Source of the DNA: Drosophila pseudoobscura
Taxonomy: Eukaryota > Arthropoda > Insecta > Diptera > Drosophilidae
Assembly: GCF_009870125.1 (NCBI RefSeq)
Contig: NC_046681.1
Location: 20,969,001 to 21,033,000, forward strand
Reading direction: 5' to 3'
DNA length: 64,000 nucleotides
Position numbers and translations under genes: made by a program
Shown here: positions 1-10,620 of the stretch, in pieces
Position numbering within the stretch: position 1 is the first letter of the stretch
How the letters are laid out: each line of letters begins with the position of its first letter
The notes under the pieces: model-generated
What the model was told of the DNA's origin: nothing
Databases searched by the model: none
What the model saw: only the letters and a program-made list of their open reading frames with translations

Positions 1-1727
1 TAGATGACGATACAGTCATAACTCCTGAAGACGAAGAGGCCGAAGATGAGTTTGTTGAGGGCGAGGCTACGCCGAAGGTGTCCAAAAAGAAGATCGTCAA
101 AGTCGAGGAGAACAGAAGCAAGCGGGAGCACGTGAACGTTGTGTTCATTGGTCATGTTGGTAAGCGGATCCGATTTATTTGTGCAAAAACCCCTGCTAAC
201 ATTTCTCGTTTCTTGGCCCATGAATAGATGCTGGAAAATCAACAATTGGTGGACAGATCATGTCGCTCACAGGAATGGTGGACAAGCGGACGCTGGAGAA
301 GTACGAGCGGGAAGCACGTGAAAAGTCGCGAGAGAGCTGGTACCTCTCCTGGGCGCTGGACACAAACCAAGAGGAGCGTGACAAGGGGAAGACCGTGGAG
401 GTGGGACGAGCCTTCTTCGAGACGGACCGCAAGCACTTCACAATCCTCGATGCCCCAGGCCACAAGAGCTTTGTGCCCAACATGATTGGCGGAGCGGCAC
501 AAGCAGATCTGGCTGTTCTGGTCATATCGGCGAGAAAGGGTGAATTCGAGACGGGATTTGATCGAGGCGGGCAGACCCGAGAGCACGCTATGTTGGCCAA
601 GACAGCGGGCGTTAAGCATCTGGTCGTGCTGGTTAACAAAATGGACGATCCCACAGTCAGTTGGGATCAGACGCGGTACAACGAATGCAAAGACAAGATA
701 CTACCATACCTCAAGAAGCTGGGCTTCAATCCAGCCAAGGATCTTACCTTTATGCCTTGCTCCGGCCTCAGCGGCTACGGCCTAAAGGATCAAATTCCAG
801 AGTCCATCTGTCAATGGTACAGAGGGCCCGCGTTCATACCATTCATCGACGAACTGCCCTCACTCAATCGCAAGTCTGACGGGCCCTTCATCATGCCCAT
901 TGTCGATAAATACAAGGATATGGGAACAGTCGTGATGGGCAAAGTGGAGTCCGGAATGGCGCGAAAGGGTCAAAATTTGCTGGTGATGCCAAACAGGGTA
1001 TGTAATCGACTAACCTATTGGCTTTAACTCAATTTTTAATGATTCTTCTTTTGCAGACACAAGTGGCCGTAGATCAACTGTTCTCCGACGACTTTGAAGT
1101 CACATCTGTTGGTCCCGGCGAGAATGTCAAGATCAAGCTGAAAGTGAGTGAATCCTCAGATTTTTTAGGTTTAAATATTTGTATATTAACATGTGATTTG
1201 TTCTGTAGGGCATCGAGGAAGAGGATGTCTCGCCTGGTTTTGTACTCTGCGATGCCACTAATCCCATTAAGACGGGAAAAATCTTTGATGCTCAGGTCGT
1301 TATATTAGAACATAAATCAATTATCTGTGCGGGTTACTCGGCCGTCATGCACATACACTGCGCTGCCGAAGAGGTCACAGTAAAGGTGCGTCTCCTTATA
1401 TCCTGTTCAGGCCCCATATGTTCTGACACAATTCATGCATACATTTCAATAGGCCCTCATCTGTTTGGTCGACAAAAAGTCTGGTGACAAATCAAAAACA
1501 CGTCCACGGTTCGTTAAGCAGGATCAGGTTGCAATTATGCGAATCGAATGCTCCGGAATGATTTGCCTTGAACAGTTTAAGCTCTTCCCACAAATGGGCC
1601 GCTTCACGCTAAGAGATGAAAGTGAGTTTTTTGCAGGGAGAAAATAAGTGCAAATTTCTTTAATAATGCTTTCTCTCTTTCAGACAAAACCATTGCCATT
1701 GGCAAGGTACTGAAGGTGGTCGAATAA
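1..1727 (+). CDS. eRF3: Eukaryotic peptide chain release factor GTP-binding subunit eRF3 (5' end outside window)
   Basis: Class II release factor: a GTPase that partners eRF1 and drives GTP-dependent peptide release at stop codons in the cytoplasm. The coding exons I reconstruct are 1-159, 228-997, 1057-1143, 1209-1385, 1453-1621 and 1684-1727. All introns are 57-68 nt with GT..AG ends, and the phases join without a break. The first visible codons are acidic and Lys-rich, as in the linker before the G domain. G motifs read in order: GHVDAGKST split by the first intron, KGKTVEV, DAPGHKSF, NKMDDP and PCSGLSG. Two beta-barrel domains follow, with the family-typical GRFTLRDE and an end at IGKVLKVVE. 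It differs from EF-1alpha in the upstream acidic region and the C-terminal signature. The N-terminal prion-like or PABP-binding part is not in the window. Identification is secure from the G domain and C-terminus. Confidence 0.96.
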
Positions 1728-3667
1728 ATTGAGCCAAGCTACGTTCTAGCGCCCGCCTTTCACTGCGACTTTGAGAAATGCATTGCACGCCAGACGAGAG
1801 ACAACAAAAACGCCACGCTTTCTTCATATTTTGCAAAAACCCAGGCAGTACACCCCCATACACCACATACTGTTCTTTTACATTAACAGCAATAGCAACT
1901 GATTATATATTGATTAGAGGAAGGTTATATATAGCAAACGACATCAATCGCTGAATTGAATCCGTTACCAGAGCCCGTTTTAATGTGCATTATATGAGCG
2001 GGAAAACGGAAAGTTCATTTACAACCCGGAAAGACACCCAGCTGGGACAAGCGGACAATGACTCTCCCATTCAGAGATCGAAACAAAAATGCATTATATA
2101 CGAAACAAACTATATTGTGTGCAACTAACAGAAAATCGGTAGCAAGACCATTGCAAAACAAGATGTACTATTTATATATATACACAAAAATAACACATAT
2201 ATATGCATATATATATATATACATATGTATATATATATATATAAACGCATCAGAGATGATGACGATGCCGATGATGATAATTGATTACGTATGATAATAC
2301 ATAAATAGGTTCTTATTACAATTTGCGTTTGTTAAGGCCATACTCTCAACTATACGTACGAGTATATTGAGAATAAGTCGAGCCGCCGTCGTTTTTATTT
2401 TGGTCTATTACTTTTGTATAAACTGTAAGCATTATATAACGTACACGTACATGCCTAAATCACGCGCAAGTCGTGACATTTTTTAAAAACTAAAGAACTA
2501 AAAGCTGCAAGCTACCCAATTTTTATATTTATACAAGCGAAAAGTAAGAAATATATCCGAACCGGTCTCCGCCACGGTTCCCCATTCCCATAGATTTCCC
2601 CTTTGTATGAGCCTTTGAATTGCAAATTTGTTAAATAGTCCCGCAAAATCGTTTACGATTACTTCCCCTATTATATTTTTTTACAAATACATATATAACT
2701 AAAGGCTTTAATTTAAGTTTAAGCCCCAAGATCTTTGCAAAGTTAGTTTGATTCGTAAGCTCAAATGATAGATTGTTTGAAATCATTATAAACTAAAACA
2801 ACACACGAAGCAGAAACCGAAAGTGTACGCGAACATAATCCATTACGTAAAAATGTAATTGTTAATTTGATTACTTCATTACTTACTTTACTATATATTC
2901 CCTTTAAACACCCCAAATTTGTTTTGCTACTACAAACGAATTTTTGATTTTTTATAATTTAGTAAATTGAAGAAATCGTGCAAATACCACGAAATACGAA
3001 AGCCCCATTATGAAGGAAAATAAAAATGCCTTTTTGCTATCAAGCAGAAAAAAAAAACGAACGAGGTTTTGATGTCAGTTCTTCATTGAATTTACCTATG
3101 ATTTTACATATTATTTACCCATACAGGACCAGAACCAGGACCAAGGCGGTTTCAAAAAATATTCACACATTGTTCAGAGTTTTGTCCTCGTTTTGTCTAC
3201 CCAAAACTTACATTCAAAAAGTTTGTATGGCTTGCCCTAGCTCCCCCGCCTTTGTTAACAGCATGAACGTTTAAATAAAAAGTTGTTGCCATTGAAACAA
3301 ACAAGTAAATGATTAATAAATTTATATAATAATATCATTAAACAGTCGTTGAACAGTCGCCCTTCGTCTAAGTTAATCCAATTAACTGAGAAATATTTAA
3401 ATTCGAGAGCATACTCTTACTCGTACTTAACGATGGAATAGACCTGCTTTTAACGCTTTCCCCAGCCTCCTCCTAAGAATCGAAAACCGAGGGATATTTA
3501 ATTAATTATATATTAATAAAATAAGTGCGATATAATTGTTGACCACGCGAGAACTTATTTAACAATGTTTCACACAACACACATAGACAGCCAGCCACTG
3601 ATAACAGAACGGTGGCTCGAACACTAAGTAAGGGAATAGAAGCGATCGAAATAATAGAAATATATAG
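1728..3667 (+). other. eRF3 3' UTR and AT-rich spacer
   Basis: No convincing coding exon is visible. The stretch is strongly AT-rich and includes an alternating AT tract at about 2170-2244. Several AATAAA hexamers occur. The one at 3274-3279, shortly before sequence change, is a plausible distal poly(A) signal for eRF3, but nearer ones cannot be excluded. ORFs here are short and low complexity. Confidence 0.5.
2170..2244. repeat. Alternating AT microsatellite
   Basis: Nearly pure TA/CATA dinucleotide tract in the presumed eRF3 3' UTR. It is interrupted by ACACAAAAATAACAC and by two GCAT/TGTA breaks. Confidence 0.8.
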
Positions 3668-3872
3668 ACAAAACGGGAATATTTATACAGAAAACGAAAC
3701 TCAAATGTATTATTATTATACAAATACGTATGAAATGAATTGAAAAAAACAACCGCATACATTTGAAAATTTTTTTATTAATAAAACGTGAAAAAAATTA
3801 CAACAAAAAAATATGAAAAACCAAGCGAACCAAAAACATGCGTGTTTTTCTTAGAGAACTTTTTATTAACAG

Positions 3873-3973
3873 TGCAAGGGGGATATATTTCTGGACCAAA
3901 ATTCATATTTCGCAATCCATTGGAGGACCCCGCGGATTGTCTTCCTCGAAAAACAGTGGAAGAGCTTATGTAG
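3873..3973 (+). other. Possible orphan 3'-terminal coding exon, unit 1
   Basis: The acceptor-like string TTTTTATTAACAG at 3860-3872 is followed by an open frame starting with two bases of a split codon. It ends PLEDPADCLPRKTVEELM and a TAG at 3971-3973. The frame is preserved in unit 2 (9511-9611), with one synonymous and one F-to-S difference. I recognise no family and see no upstream exon in frame. It could be the end of a gene whose body was lost, or chance. Confidence 0.3.
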
Positions 3974-4111
3974 CATGAAGCACTCGGCATACTTTTCTCA
4001 CAAAACTAAAGACACATATTTTCGACAAAAAAGTAAACCCAGTAGTCCATGCCCGATGAAACCCCAGCTGTCAAATTGTGATACGTTGTAGACCACTGGA
4101 AAATATCAGTA

Positions 4112-4119
4112 TATAAATA
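4112..4119 (+). promoter_or_regulatory. TATA box, unit 1 (candidate)
   Basis: TATAAATA is followed about 30 bases later by a TCAAAA initiator-like string near 4147. It precedes the intron-bearing stretch at 4140-5550. It is duplicated unchanged at 9750-9757. Confidence 0.4.
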
Positions 4120-4205
4120 GGCACCATCCAGGCAACACATAAAAATCAAAATTTTCTGTTTTCAACTAATTTTAAGCAAAAAGTGTTTTTAGATTTAAGT
4201 TAAAA

Positions 4206-4208
<3 letters not shown>

Positions 4209-4271
<63 letters not shown>

Positions 4272-4302
4272 GAAAAAAAAGGAAAAAAAAACAAAAAAAA
4301 AG
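4209..4302. repeat. Long poly(A) tract, unit 1
   Basis: More than 60 uninterrupted A residues, then shorter A runs broken by CG, GG and C. It lies inside the first exon-like part of the candidate transcript, so it is not obviously a retroposon tail. Unit 2 has a shorter, interrupted form. Confidence 0.9.
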
Positions 4303-4493
4303 GCATAAATGTAAGCTTAGTTTGTGTTTGTAAATATTTTTTTTTTTTTTTTATAAATTGACCTTTTTTTAGACACCACGTTGCAAACGACGAGTTCCAG
4401 TAGACAATCCATGGGTCATACGTATTGAACACATATACTCGTACGGTATGTACGAGTACCACCGAAGAGAAGTAATTCTGTACCGGCTTGATA

Positions 4494-4993
4494 CCTCTCA
4501 AGGCAGGCAGCGATTGGTAATTGTTCAGTTTCAGTGTCTTACCTCAGGAATCCGCCAAAAAAATGAAATGTGCACCTAATTTCCTGCTTTTCATTTTTAG
4601 GATAAAAGCGATGCACATCAGGACACAATTCAAGCTTTCTCGCTATCACCCAGGCAACAACAAACCAATACACTTCGGAGCATCCTAACACATTATGCGA
4701 TGACGAGTTCATATACATACATAGGACATTTATCGAGCCTCTCAAGGCAGGCAGCGATTGGTAATTGTTCAGTTTCAGTGTCTTACCTCAGGAATCCGCA
4801 AAAAAAATAATTTTCATTCTGAAATGTACACCTAATTTCCTGCTTTTCATTTTTAGGATAAAAGCGATGCACATCAGGACACAATTCAAACTTTCTCGCT
4901 ATCACCCAGGCAACAACAAACCAATACACTTCGGAGCATCCTTACACATTATGCGATGACGAGTTCATATACATACATAGGACATTTATCGAG
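4494..4993 (+). repeat. Nested 244-bp tandem duplication of an exon-intron block, unit 1
   Basis: The block CCTCTCAAGGCAGGCAGCG through GGACATTTATCGAG occurs twice in direct tandem, at 4494-4737 and 4738-4993. Each repeat contains one complete intron-like segment. The second intron is 13 bases longer. Both tandem repeats are present in each large unit, so this duplication is older than the segmental one. Confidence 0.9.
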
Positions 4994-5920
4994 GGATGGA
5001 TCGACGGAAAATGTAACCGACAAGCAACACGAAAGGTGTTCAGCTATGGATGGAACAAAGGATCATACGACACAAGGCATCTGAGGGATACAGTAATTAA
5101 GTAATCGGTTTACGGCATCTTAACTCAGAAAACAACCCAGAAATGTACACAATTATCTGTTTTTAATTTTTATAACAGATCGGAAGCATTCTATTCACAC
5201 ATATGGACACAATTGAGATTTCGTAGAACTGTGGAGTAGGCCTACTGGGGATACCACGTTAAAAAAAACGCGCCTAGAACTTTACCAAATGCTGGTGGTG
5301 TGGAAAAGAGTTCATCTATTTCCGATGCTCCTACGTGCTGTGCCGCCGGAAGCTAGCCAGTCATATAGAATACTGTTACTGGATTAGTGCAGCATATTCC
5401 AGGCGAAAGTCTTCTCCATTAGTAAAGCTAGAAGTGGTCAATGTCTACGTGGCGAAACGATACATTCCAAGCCGCGTTAGGTTTCAAAATAAATCGGTTT
5501 GTAAACATAATGTCGAGTCTTGCATTTTAGAAACACTTTTTGTCTTTTTTGATTAAATTATATTATGTAAATATAAATTCATTTTCATTTATTATAAAGC
5601 TATTCACGGTGTAGTGTTTCTTAAATGAGTAGAAAAAAACATGAAAAACTAAACACGAAAATAAACAAAATGGATAATATCCTAGACGACAGCGAGAGGT
5701 TTGCACATATGGCGGTGGAATTATGGCATTGCCGGATCTCCCTATACCGATACTTACTCTAAAAATTTCTTCTACCTTTCGTTTCATGTTAGGATCTCGG
5801 TCTTGCCTGTCCTATAGGACCCTATTCCTCAGAATTGAGTATCACGCATTGGCTCTAGCTTTAGTATTCCTCTTGGATCCTCTCGGATTTCTTGGCCAGG
5901 AGGGGAGTAATGGGCTGGTC

Positions 5921-8486
5921 CTACCTGTTGGCCCGCTCCACCTGCTTAGCCTCCTTGTCACCATAGATATCCAGGTCCCGGCCGTAGTACCAGACCAGGT
6001 AATCAAATAACATTCCAATGAAGGTGAGTATTGTCCAAAGAGAAGGAAATTAGATCAGATTTGGTTTCCAAAGAACGGGGAGCCCCTGGTGATCTTACAG
6101 CAGGATAAAAAGTTGATGGAGTACCGGAACCGCGTCTGATCGTACAGCTGGCAATTGCCATTGCCGTTGCAGGTCTTCGTCCACACCAGACACGTGGAAT
6201 CGATGAGGCGCCCGAATATAATCGGACCCGGAATCAAGGCAAACATACTGATCATCATCAGTGCCAATCCCTGGGCAAAGGACTTGTCCCCAGACTCCAC
6301 CGCCCGGTAGTTGACCAGCACATTTCCCACACGGCCAGAGGACCCAAACCAATTGACGATCATCGAGGTTATGGAGAACACCCAGAAGCTCCAGTTGCAG
6401 CCTTGCATGCAGATCCCCGGCCGAATAACCTCTTCTGGACTGGATCGACGAACTCGCGACAGCAACTGATCTTCGAAGTCATTTTCATCATTGAGCAGCG
6501 GCACCCCACTGCCACTGAGCGTGAAGTCCGTGGTTTCGTCCAGTTGTGGAGGTTGAGTGGTAGGCTCCAGTAGTTTCAGCAGCCTCTGAGCGGCGTTGGG
6601 CTGCAGTACACCAGCTTCTGCCAGACAACTGCAGTTCTCGTAGAGCTTCGACTCGGCGTTGTAGCCCTGACAGCCCGCATGGCAGGCCGAGAAGTATGTG
6701 GTATCCGTGGGCTCGTGGCAGACTGGGGTGTAGCTTATACCACTGCAGGAGCAGTTGGAGTTGCAGGCACTGGTCAGGTTGAGCCTGTCGGTCGAAATTC
6801 ATTAGAATAGGCAATGAGATTCAGGACTATCAGTTTTACCCGCCCACATGAGTCATGGAAAAGGTGTCTGGGCAGTAGAGGAAGGCATAGGATATCTGTC
6901 CCATGATGTAGACACATCCCACGATCACGTTCCACATGAGCACCTTGCTGACTGCAGGCTTCTTCTTTGACAGAACAAGGCCAGAGCCAATTAGGCCAAC
7001 GACCATGCCCAGAATGGACACAGGACCCACCACCTAAAACGAACTTGGACCTTGGAATTCATTCAATATTTTTACAGACATTAATCGACTCACAATGGTG
7101 GCACTCTGTGAGTTCTTGTGGAACTGCACTTCCATGTATTTGGTGAGGAAAGTCATGAAGCCGGAGGCACCGAGGATATAGAAGACAGCCGAGGTGATGT
7201 TGAAGATCAGGAGCTTGTTGCGCAACAGTCGCATCAGGGCACGGGGAAAGTCTTTCAGCTTGGGCAGATCAGCATTCGCACCGGCCCCGGCTCCAATGTT
7301 GTCCAAGGCGGCATTCGAGGAGAAGCGACTGCTCAGCGAGAGATTCTCCTCGCGCTTGAGCTCCTCGTGGCGCATGGCCAGCGGCAGGTGGGAGTTGTGC
7401 TTGATGGGATCGTTAACCTTCGGCAGCTGCTTGGGAAAGAGTCCGATCAAACCCGAGAAGAGACACATCAAAGTGCCCAATATGACCCAGCCGAGCCACC
7501 AAGCTCCCAACCAGCGCGGATCCTTGCTGTCAATCAGCGGGGTCTTCGTGGGGTCAATGAAGGTGTTTAGGGAGATATAACCTAGGAGAGGAGCCACAGG
7601 GAATCAGTATCATAAGCTCGTTAATCACGAAGTTTACCCACCAAAGAAGAAGCCAACGACTGGACCAATCATTCTCAGAGACATGGCTACCGCGAGCATC
7701 AGCGGGGTGTTTGTCTTCTTGGTGTTATCATCCAGATAGGTCTGGCCAAGGGAGTAGTACAGGGTATTGCCCACGCCCAGGACGAACTGCGAGAGGAAGA
7801 TCAAGACCAGGGGCACATAAGTGAAGAGGTCATCGCAGCCCTCCTCCTTTTTTCCAACGCCACACAGTTGCTCGCTCTGCGTTGATGTGACATTCTGGTG
7901 GAGTTGAAGAAACAATATAGTCTATAGAGGGAGAGAGCTATTTACTGGGCACTCACTGGGAGGGGAATACCAGAATCCGATGTGCTATTAATTAGGCTAT
8001 CCTGGTACTCCTTGGTGAACTGCAGGACATCCTGGCCAGCGCCATAGATGAAATGTGGCAGGACGAGAATGTAGCAGGACAGGCCGCAGAAGACAATGCC
8101 CCAGGCAATCCAGCGCGGACGATTACGCTGTCCGCCAATGTACAATAAGATGAGGGACAACATTATCTGTGAGATCTCATTGCCACTGAGTATGATTCCT
8201 GTAAAATCAAGTAAAGTATTCAGTATGCCCACTTAAGGGTAGTTCTTCTTCTGGAGGACTTCGAACCTGTAGTCTGGCTCGGTATCTTGAAGCGTTTCTC
8301 CAGCGTGGTCAGTGTAACAATAAAATACATGTAAGACATAGCTTGGATGGTGCCTAGCAGTCCGTAGACACCCATGAACATCTTCGTGGTGGCGTACTTC
8401 TGCAGCCAGGCCGGGTGCCAGTTGGCCATTCCGCACAGGTAGTGTCCCGGTGGGGGAGCCGAGCCCCGACGTCGCACTTCCGTCAT
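5921..8486 (-). CDS. Oatp33Eb: Organic anion transporting polypeptide, copy 1, C-terminally damaged
   Basis: Solute-carrier OATP/SLCO family: sodium-independent uptake of bulky organic anions at the plasma membrane, about 12 membrane segments. Exons on the minus strand: 8486-8267, 8198-7957, 7921-7642, 7581-7094, 7033-6840, 6784-6099 and a last exon remnant 6030-5921. Visible marks are SQTTGIILSGNEIS after the first membrane segment, GPVVGFFFG, the OATP signature DPRWLGAWWLGW, and a Cys-rich Kazal-like extracellular loop (SACNSNCSCSG onward). Two lesions distinguish it from copy 2. The acceptor before the last exon reads AA instead of AG (6031-6032), and the last exon stops at TAG (5921-5923) where copy 2 has AAG. 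If intron 6 is retained, translation ends at 6055 without the twelfth membrane segment. It could still make a shortened protein or be an early pseudogene. The symbol rests on locus context and could be swapped with Oatp33Ea. Confidence 0.85.
6031..6032 (-). other. Inactivated splice acceptor of Oatp copy 1
   Basis: Read on the minus strand, unit 1 has TTTGGACAA before TACTCACC, where unit 2 (11659-11660) has TTTGGACAG. The obligatory AG is therefore lost. No other AG occurs for more than 60 bases downstream within the exon. Confidence 0.85.
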
Positions 8487-8697
8487 CTCAGGCCTGTCTT
8501 TCTGTTTGTCTGCCTGTCAGCCTCTGTGGGGATGAGTTACTCCGATGCTACTGTCTTGTCCGTGGAGCTCAATAAACCATTGAATGCGACAGATAAGATT
8601 GCGCTACCGGACAGGTGGACAGGAGTGATAGCGCTGCAATGGACAGATACAAAATTGTTTATAAATCACTGATGCAACACCCTCGAATATCGGAGGA

Positions 8698-8811
8698 CTA
8701 TTGTTGACTTCTGGGCAAGATTCCTCGCTCGATGTTCGCCATGTTCTGGAAATAGTCCAGGTAACCGTGACTTTTCCATTCGGGATCCGAAAACATCCAA
8801 TCGTTAAGGGC
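8698..8811 (-). other. Orphan minus-strand 3'-terminal coding exon, unit 1
   Basis: After the acceptor ACTTTTATAG, an open frame of 37 codons begins ALNDWMFSDPEWKSHGYLDY, continues with good codon structure and ends ILPRSQQ TAG at 8698-8700. It lies just upstream of the Oatp start on the same strand. The sequence looks like a genuine soluble protein C-terminus, but I do not recognise the family. Upstream minus-strand sequence (NLIGLLARPNMIL, about 8895-8932) does not join it in phase. It may be the last exon of a gene interrupted by the duplication. Confidence 0.45.
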
Positions 8812-8889
8812 CTATAAAAGTTGGTTAATTGTCTCGATAGGGAAATTCGAGGCACTGGGTATTGATTAACTAACGATAATGGCACCTAC

Positions 8890-9400
8890 TCAAGATCATA
8901 TTAGGTCTGGCCAGCAGCCCGATTAGATTGTGTGACGAAATTAATTTGATATCTATATGGTTTGGGGCGTGCTCTGCTCAGAAGTGTTCTGATATTGGCT
9001 ATTTTTACCGCATAACGATGACCACTCGACTGACTGGAAAAAGGCATCCCTCCCTTTCAATTGATCAAATCACTCCCTTGGCCAATTGCCGTTACGAGTA
9101 TCATTAATGATATCTAATCGTCCGTTGAGGTCTGATCAACAGTTTCATCAGAACCCGCTGCGGAATAATCAGAATGACAACTCGATTAGCTTCGGGGAAT
9201 CCTGATCCCACAACAATTAGATATTCCACTTGAAAGAAGAATTCTCGCCCAGTATAACTCTCATTTGAACCACCTGTTTACTGGTCTAACAAATACCATT
9301 CCCTTCCATTTCGATTACTGGTCGACGTCTGCACCAATTTTCGGAGAATCCAGATTTGTTGGATGATATTATATCAGTAACACTTCCTAATCAGGTCGGT
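8890..9400. other. Upstream flank of Oatp copy 1, truncated by the duplication
   Basis: AT-rich non-coding DNA with several GATATC and TGATCA words. No gene is seen. Only about 0.9 kb of upstream DNA was duplicated with this copy, so more distant control elements are separated from it. Confidence 0.5.
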
Positions 9401-9510
9401 CGAGGGCCGACAAAACGGGAATATTTATACAGAAAACGAAACTCAAATGTAAACTCAACCAAGCGAACCAAAAACATGCGAGTTTTTCTTAGAGAACTTT
9501 TTATTAACAG

Positions 9511-9611
9511 TGCAAGGCGGATATATTTCTGGACCAAAATCCATATTTCGCAATCCATTGGAGGACCCCGCGGATTGTCTTCCTCGAAAAACAGTGGAAG
9601 AGCTTATGTAG
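9511..9611 (+). other. Possible orphan 3'-terminal coding exon, unit 2
   Basis: Duplicate of 3873-3973 with the same acceptor-like string and the same stop. Frame and length are kept. No upstream exon is visible across the duplication junction. Confidence 0.3.
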
Positions 9612-9749
9612 CATGAAGCACTCGGCATACTTTTCTCACAAAACTAAAGACACATATTTTCGACAAAAAAGTAAACCCAGTAGTCCATGCCCGATGAAAC
9701 CCCAGCTGTCAAATTGTGATACGTTGTAGACCACTGGAAAATATCAGTA

Positions 9750-9757
9750 TATAAATA
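9750..9757 (+). promoter_or_regulatory. TATA box, unit 2 (candidate)
   Basis: Identical duplicate of the TATAAATA at 4112-4119, with the same downstream context. Confidence 0.4.
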
Positions 9758-9843
9758 GGCACCATCCAGGCAACACATAAAAATCAAAATTTTCTGTTTT
9801 CAACTAATTTTAAGCAAAAAGTGTTTTTAGATTTAAGTATAAA

Positions 9844-9847
<4 letters not shown>

Positions 9848-9881
<34 letters not shown>

Positions 9882-9931
9882 AAAAAAAAAAAAAAAAAAC
9901 GAAAAAAAAAGGAAAAAAAACAAAAAAAAAG
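9848..9931. repeat. Long poly(A) tract, unit 2
   Basis: Counterpart of 4209-4302, about ten bases shorter and broken by C residues. It accounts for the change of offset between units from 5638 to 5628. Confidence 0.9.
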
Positions 9932-10120
9932 GCATAAATGTAAGCTTAGTTTGTGTTTGTAAATATTTTTTTTTTTTTTTTATAAATTGACCTTTTTTTA
10001 GACACCACGTTGCAAACGACGAGTTCCAGTAGACAATCCATGGGTCATACGTATTGAACACATATACTCGTACATATGTACGGTACCACCGAAGAGAAGT
10101 AATTCTGTACCGGCTTGATA

Positions 10121-10620
10121 CCTCTCAAGGCAGGCAGCGATTGGTAATTGTTCAGTTTCAGTGTCTTACCTCAGGAATCCGCCAAAAAAATGAAATGTGC
10201 ACCTAATTTCCTGCTTTTCATTTTTAGGATAAAAGCGATGCACATCAGGACACAATTCAAACTTTCTCGCTATCACCCAGGCAACAACAAACCAATACAC
10301 TTCGGAGCATCCTAACACATTATGCGATGACGAGTTCATATACATACATAGGACATTTATCGAGCCTCTCAAGGCAGGCAGCGATTGGTAATTGTTCAGT
10401 TTCAGTGTCTTACCTCAGGAATCCGCAAAAAAAATAATTTTCATTCTGAAATGTACACCTAATTTCCTGCTTTTCATTTTTAGGATAAAAGCGATGCACA
10501 TCAGGACACAATTCAAACTTTCTCGCTATCACCCAGGCAACAACAAACCAATACACTTCGGAGCATCCTTACACATTATGCGATGACGAGTTCATATACA
10601 TACATAGGACATTTATCGAG
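10121..10620 (+). repeat. Nested 244-bp tandem duplication, unit 2
   Basis: Same nested repeat as at 4494-4993. Repeats start at 10121 and 10365. Confidence 0.9.

Larger units (their letters stand above)
4140..5550 (+). ncRNA. Candidate spliced non-coding transcription unit, unit 1
   Basis: Downstream of a TATA box lie four intron-like segments. About 4311-4370 runs from GTAAGC to TTTTTTTAG. 4518-4600 and 4761-4856 each run from GTAATT to CATTTTTAG. A more diverged one runs from about 5091 to 5180, from GTAATT to TATAACAG. Exons between them read open only briefly; joining them gives an early stop. The best start codon (ATG at about 4448) is disrupted by a 2-base length difference in unit 2, and another one-base indel separates the units near 5312. 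This argues against a conserved protein, so I call it a possible non-coding RNA or gene relic. It is not recognised as any known RNA. Confidence 0.3.
3668..9407. repeat. Segmental tandem duplication, unit 1
   Basis: Direct repeat of a unit that reappears at 9408-15036. It begins with GACAAAACGGGAATATTTAT (3668) and ends just after CACTTCCTAATCAGGTCGG. The second unit starts with the same words directly at that point. Corresponding positions are offset by 5638 at the left and 5628 after the shorter poly(A) tract. By eye the two units differ at only a few dozen sites over 5.6 kb, so the event is recent, or one unit is an unresolved haplotype in the assembly. The unit carries one complete Oatp gene and about 900 bases upstream of its start codon. 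Confidence 0.93.

Noticed and set aside
260..1027. Single-exon eRF3 frame running to 1027
   Set aside because: Reads through the donor at 998; the spliced model continues with the conserved TQVAVDQLFSDDFE.
4172..4501. Minus-strand poly-Phe frame
   Set aside because: Translation of the poly(A) tract on the opposite strand.
6488..6814. 108-codon minus-strand frame overlapping Oatp exon 6
   Set aside because: Wrong frame; the spliced phase from exon 5 selects LNLTSACNSNCSC instead.
7118..7580. Two plus-strand frames over Oatp exon 4, repeated at 12746-13208
   Set aside because: Shadows of the minus-strand exon, duplicated only because the exon is.
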